58,846 nucleotides of DNA. It comes from Phoronis australis (lineage: Eukaryota > Phoronida > Phoronidae). The notes beneath the pieces were generated by a model. It was not told the DNA's origin. It saw only the letters and a list, made by a program, of their open reading frames with translations, and did not search any database. The DNA lies in the NCBI GenBank assembly GCA_002633005.1, contig NMRA01000158.1, positions 1 through 58,846 of the forward strand, written 5' to 3'. Shown here one piece after another: positions 54,425 to 58,846 of this stretch (position 1 is its first letter; each line of letters starts with the position of its first letter). Both the position numbers and the translations under genes were made by a program.

Positions 54425-55285
54425 AACAGCTTGCTTATCTGAAATATACCACATAACACACCAGGAAAGCAGGTTTGTATTTGTCAGTTGATTAGTCATG
54501 TGTCATGTAAACAAAGGTTTTGGCAAAATGGAAACATGAATTTGTAAGCAATGAAACTACAGATGTAAGTTTTCAGTCACGAAACCTTGAAAATTACGCA
54601 AAACCAAGACTTTCTCTTCAACTTTGGCTTGAATTTAACAGACAAGATGGGGTACAATGCCACGTGCAGTAGTACTTAAACAAAAAGAAGGTCACTGATA
54701 TCACTATAAAACATTGAAAGATAACCCAAAGAGTCATGCGGTATCACCCGGGGTACCACTACAACACAAAACATGACAGTTGGGTCGTATAGACCTAATG
54801 CGCTGTAAGACTAGACCTGAAAGGAAAACAGGGACCAGACTATTCCCGGGCATCCAGGGCCACTGGCGGGTGCGTGTACATAATGTTCGGTGTAACTGAA
54901 GAGTTTATATTGACTAATTTTACCGAGAAATGGCTGGAACCATACTTCAAGGTCTGGCTAATGATGCCACTACGAAGAAAAATAACAAAATAAAATGCAA
55001 TGAAATTAGGCTTCATGTGATAACAAAGACAATCGAGAGAAGCTCAGTCGATTGCACAGCCTGAAATGTGCAGTGCAAAGTATCGCGAAACCTAGGGGTC
55101 GCAAACTCTGACACTAAAGGTCACGGGTCACGCGCAGAAGTTGGCATTCCAGTTTCATCAGTTCTATGGTAAAATTTATATTATTTAGACTGTCTAGATA
55201 CATTATAAACAGTTGGCATAATGTAAAGCAATTTCCGTAGGATTTAAATTATACGGAAACAATTCTGCTGCTATGATAAAGGAAC
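54425..55285. other. No gene recognised
   Basis: A 44-codon plus ORF from ATG 54930 (MAGTILQGLANDATTKK) is conceivable as a coding start, but it has no splice site or family support. Confidence 0.35.
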
Positions 55286-56095
55286 GGTATTATTGAAAAC
55301 GCCCATGAGAATGAAGGCTACCACTCTACTCCTACTTATAGGTAGGCCTTTGAGGAGTTTCTTGTTTCTGGGATACCGTAGTATATGACGAGAACCCAGG
55401 AAGTGAAACCTGACTGTTACCACGGCTCACAGCAAGCACTTTTAATAATTAGTCAAATAGTACACAACTTCATTTTCCTGACATGTTTCGATGCGCACTC
55501 CTCATTCTCAAAATTTCAAGAATCAGCATGATGTAAAGGTCAAGGTAACAGTAAGCGGTCATGCTGGTGGGAGATATGATAGATGAATAACACAAGGGTA
55601 AACAAGCCTCCACCAAGGTGGTGTATTTGCACATTCAGGGATGGTTTTATCCAATGAATATACAAAGCCTCCTTAAGTTTAAGTCTATAGTCTGTCACTG
55701 TTCAAGATACTAAAACTGGACACTGAGTATTCTGACATGCATTCTGGATGACCATGCAGATGTTTGTAGACTTAAACTTAAAGATAGTCTCCAGCGACCA
55801 AAACACCCTTTGACACCAGAAATACAAATGATGTTTTTGTTTCTTGCGTACGAGAGAAAGTAATTAATGGCGACGTAAATTACACCGCCCATAATTCGTA
55901 GCGCCCTCGAGCGCCCCAGAGAAATTCTCAATCAGCGTAAATTGGTACTTATGGCATCATCGTGCAAACGAAACGTCCCCGAAGCCTCACCTGCGTAACA
56001 GCTGAGAGTCATTTCTTGGACGTAGGCTAGTTATCGGTCTCTGGGCTAAAATATCGCGTTGGGTACGGGTGCAGCAATCTAAGCGTCCTTGGCAT
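55286..56095. repeat. Duplicated block, left copy (ends at an N)
   Basis: It is nearly identical to 57654-58451, including shared landmarks GGTATTATTGAAAACGCCC and AGCATGATGTAAAGGTCAAG. It stops at GGCAT immediately before the N at 56096, whereas the right copy continues with GGCATACATTTG. Allelic contigs with a misplaced fragment between them are the simplest explanation. It is non-coding: the matching 73-codon ORFs in both copies have no family features. Confidence 0.8.
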
Positions 56096-56096
56096 N
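56096..56096. other. Single N: contig join
   Basis: It terminates the left copy of the 0.8-kb duplication. Confidence 0.9.
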
Positions 56097-56117
56097 GCGC
56101 AACATAACGGTCCAGTC

Positions 56118-56600
56118 TGCAGTAGGACAGTGCTGGCTGGGTCAGTCTGGGTCAACTAGGCATAACCAAAATCAAGTGAACTGAAAGCCAGCCAGCTGCG
56201 TCTTTTCATTGGTGACCGAAGGAAACAACGGCATTCGAAAATCTCGAATAATTCAAAAGTAGACGTTGTAGCGCAAAATGGAAAATATCTTCTGAAAGCC
56301 CGTCCACAACTCTACGTACTTTGATAGAGCATACAATCAACTACAATAAAGAACAATAGATGGCGCAACATTACAGACGAGGCATGCTTTGCAGTAGGAC
56401 AGTGCTGGCTGGGTCAGTCTGGGTCAACTAGGCATAACCAAAACAAAGTGAGCTGAAAGCCAGCCAGCTGCGTTTGACCGAAGGAACAACGGTATCCGAA
56501 AATCTCAAATAATTCAAAAAGTAGACGTCGTAGCGCAAAATGGAAAATATCTCCTGAAAGCCCGTTCAAAACCTTATCTAAAGTGTTAGTTTGGCAAAAA
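56118..56600. repeat. Direct repeat, offset about 273 bp
   Basis: GCAGTAGGACAGTGCTGGCT begins both units, at about 56118 and 56391. The homology runs about 200 bp to CTGAAAGCCCGT. It is non-coding, and the minus ORF at 56414-56716 is a low-complexity reading of it. Confidence 0.75.
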
Positions 56601-56812
56601 TCCAAAAAATTTTCGAGAAAATTGAAAATTTGCCAATTTTTTTCAAATTCAAAGTCAAATAACTCGAAAACGGTAAGTCTGAGAAATACGCTCTCGCAGA
56701 CTTTTTGAAAGGCCATACTTTAAGGAATCCGCATGCAAAAATTCACGTCATTTGCTCTTCCCATAAAAAATGCGACACCAGAGCGATTGAAACCGTGTGA
56801 ACATGCCCCACA

Positions 56813-57000
56813 GCCGCCATCTTGAAAGTGATTTCCGGTTCAATATTTTTTTATAAAAGCTTATTAAACTCAACAAACACGTGACCAGTTTGAAAGTGAT
56901 TGGTTTACAAATGCGCCCTCTACAGGAGAAAACGTTTTTAGCCATATTTCGGGGTGCGCATGCGCCACGTCCAATATTTCCGCCATCTTGAACCGGAAGT
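56813..57000. promoter_or_regulatory. YY1/NRF1/ETS-like motif cluster
   Basis: GCCGCCATCTTG at 56813-56824 and CCGCCATCTTG at 56980-56990 match YY1. GCGCATGCGC at 56956-56965 is an exact NRF1 palindrome. ACCGGAAGT at 56992-57000 matches ETS/GABP, and TTTCCGG at 56832-56838 is a weaker ETS site. Such combinations typify TATA-less animal promoters. No start codon or exon could be tied to it, and it lies in a possibly misplaced contig (56097-57541). Confidence 0.45.
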
Positions 57001-57108
57001 CAACGATTTTCTGCACACTTGTAGCACATTTGTTCTAGTATATTCGTATTGATTTTCAGCCATGTAGGTCGAAAAATGCGGCCTTTACGAGCATTTGACT
57101 GTGAAATC

Positions 57109-57146
57109 GGATACAAAATGGCCGCCATGTCCGCCATTTTGTATCC
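57109..57146. repeat. Perfect 14-bp hairpin with YY1-like half sites
   Basis: GGATACAAAATGGC (57109-57122) and GCCATTTTGTATCC (57133-57146) are exact complements around a 10-nt loop. The junctions contain GGCCGCCATG and CCGCCATTTTG. Confidence 0.85.
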
Positions 57147-57275
57147 AATCATGACGAAAAACAATAGGCTTCTAGGACTTCTAGATCTACACGTCGTGTA
57201 CAAATTTCGTGAAAATCAGACGAAAATTGCGACCTGTAGAGTGCGAACAAACAAAATGAAAGCGCTCTGAGGAGC

Positions 57276-57525
57276 GAAACTTGGCGAAATTAACCAAAAA
57301 ACACACGTTCGAGAGGACGAGAAAAGACGACGACAGAGATGATGACGATGATGACAGCTATGACGACGATGGTGGCGATAATGAACAACCCTAGTAGAAA
57401 TCACTAAGAAATAGGCTACAGTGTTGAGCGACACTTGGCGAAATTAATTGAAGAAAAGACAACGACGGAGATGATGACGAAGATGACGAATATGATGATG
57501 GTGGTGGCCATGATGAAGAACATCA
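57276..57525. repeat. Tandem pair, about 150 bp offset, GA/GAT-rich
   Basis: ACTTGGCGAAATTAA starts each unit, followed by runs of GATGATGACGA-like triplets. The units are diverged and no ORF spans them credibly. Confidence 0.7.
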
Positions 57526-57541
57526 TAACATTCATATGACG

Positions 57542-57542
57542 N
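57542..57542. other. Single N: contig join
   Basis: About 110 bp before the right copy of the 0.8-kb duplication. The segment 56097-57541 may therefore be a small, misplaced contig. Confidence 0.8.
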
Positions 57543-57653
57543 CATTGTTTTGGCGCTTCCTGGTTGACCGTAGCTTGTTCACCACTTGGCGGCGCTAGTA
57601 GTAGCGGTAACAGCGAACCCATAAGTGAACTCTCCTATACTACTACACTCCTT

Positions 57654-58451
57654 GGTATTATTGAAAACGCCCATGAGAATGAAGGCTACCAGGCTACTCC
57701 TAGTTATAGGTAGGCCTTTGAGGAGTTCCTTGTTTCTGGATGCCGTAGTATATGACGAGAACCCAGGGAGTGAAACCTGACTGTTACCACGGCGCACAGC
57801 AAGCACTTTTAATAATTAGCCAAATAGTACACAACTTCATTTTCCCGACATGTTTTGATGTGCACTCCTCATTCTCAAAAGTTCAAGAATCAGCATGATG
57901 TAAAGGTCAAGGTAACTAGTATGCGGTCATGCTGGTGGGAGACATGATAGATGAATAACACAAGGGTAAACAAGCCTCTACCAAGGTGGTGTATTTGCAC
58001 ATTCAGGGATGGTTTTATCCAATGAATATACAAAGCCTCCTTAAGTTTAAGTCTATAGTCTGTCACTGTTCAAGATACTAAAACTGGACACTGAGTATTC
58101 TGACATGCATTCTGGATGGCCATGCAGATGTTTGTAGACTTAAACTTAAAGAAAGTCTCCAGCGACCAAAACACCCTTTGACACTAGAAATACAAATATT
58201 GTTTTTGTTTCTTGCGTACGAGAGAAAGTAATTAATGGCGACGTAAATTACGCCGCCCATAATTCGTAACGCCTTCGAGCGCCCCAGAGAAACTCTCAAT
58301 CAGCGTAAATTGGTCATCGTGCAAACGAAACTTCCCCTAAGCCTCACTGCGTAACAGCTGAGAGTCATTTCTCGGACGTAGGCTTGTTATCGGTCTCTGG
58401 GCTAAAATATCGCGTTGGGTACGGGTGCAGTAATCTAAGCGGCCTTGGCAT
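57654..58451. repeat. Duplicated block, right copy
   Basis: Counterpart of 55286-56095, with scattered substitutions and small indels. It continues to the right into unique sequence. Confidence 0.8.
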
Positions 58452-58846
58452 ACATTTGTGCAACGTCCCTGCCGTTCCCGTCATCTGCCGTGTATGGAAT
58501 AGATTTGTATTCACGACAAGGACTGGGGACAAAATTCCCGATCAGCAAAATCTGTTCTACCAGTGGCGGATCTAATATACCTTATGTTGATGCACTATTT
58601 TATTTTGCAGTGCGTAAGGTTACGTCATACTACGTGTGTCAATAGCGGATTTGCAGCGCAGACGAACTACGCATTGCGCATGTGCGAGTTACATCCTTCG
58701 CGAAGGCTCATGGGATAGCTTGTGGTCAGGCATGTCTTGAGCAGGCTGGATAGTGTGTGCATTTGGAGTGATTTGCAAACTAAAAACCATGTTTCATTTT
58801 TTGCTTTATAATACCAAGCAAGTCCTCTCTCTCGTTTGTAAACACA
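58452..58846. other. No gene recognised; isolated MITE-like terminus
   Basis: CAGTGGCGGATCTAATATACC at 58561 matches the terminus of the hAT-like MITEs, but no opposite end is found before the window ends. Confidence 0.45.

Noticed and set aside
1-58846. CRISPR array or bacterial operon
   Set aside because: No regularly spaced direct repeats with unique spacers, and no ribosome-binding-site-led tandem genes. Introns and animal retroelements exclude a prokaryotic source.

Overview
The window is intron-rich, repeat-dense DNA from a multicellular animal. Coding segments are short exons bounded by GT/AG splice sites. The interspersed DNA is animal-type: L1/Tx1-like and CR1/Jockey-like LINE fragments, Penelope-like elements with GIY-YIG domains, tRNA-derived SINEs, hAT-like MITEs and foldback elements. 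The gene families and the high divergence between unmerged allelic copies (roughly 2% by eye) suggest a highly heterozygous marine invertebrate. An amphioxus, a hemichordate or another deuterostome is my best guess, but the species is not determined.

Layout. (1) 1-5 kb: MITEs, two foldback elements and a frameshifted ORF pair. (2) 5-12.8 kb, plus strand: a possible first exon at 5117 and a phase-consistent run of at least eight exons (7613-12444) encoding a coiled-coil protein, followed by an AATAAA signal. (3) 12.4-13.8 kb and 16.9-19.0 kb: segments duplicated across single-N joins, best read as unmerged haplotype overlaps. (4) 18.2-22.6 kb, minus strand: a GlnD/DUF294-type nucleotidyltransferase with a substrate-binding helical domain and about ten kinesin-light-chain-like TPRs. 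One in-frame TAA interrupts it. (5) 24.8-32.2 kb: tandem repeats, an L1-like element split by about 2.1 kb of other DNA, then a CR1/Jockey-like LINE, all on the minus strand. (6) 33.2-44.4 kb, plus strand: a signal-peptide exon, a cysteine-poor Ig-like exon and three duplicated 36-nt linker exons, all joined in phase 1. This is the most interesting system here. (7) 46-58.8 kb: LINE and Penelope remnants, a SINE, an orphan terminal coding exon on the minus strand, a YY1/NRF1/ETS-like motif cluster, and a further duplication around assembly joins.

The genes do not form an operon-like unit. The NTase-TPR protein and the secreted or surface Ig protein both belong to classes that often expand in invertebrate innate-immunity repertoires, but no functional link between them can be shown from sequence. 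Eight isolated N characters (2517, 7473, 13103, 17971, 39414, 46556, 56096, 57542) mark unresolved joins. At least three coincide with the ends of duplicated blocks, so copy number there should not be trusted.
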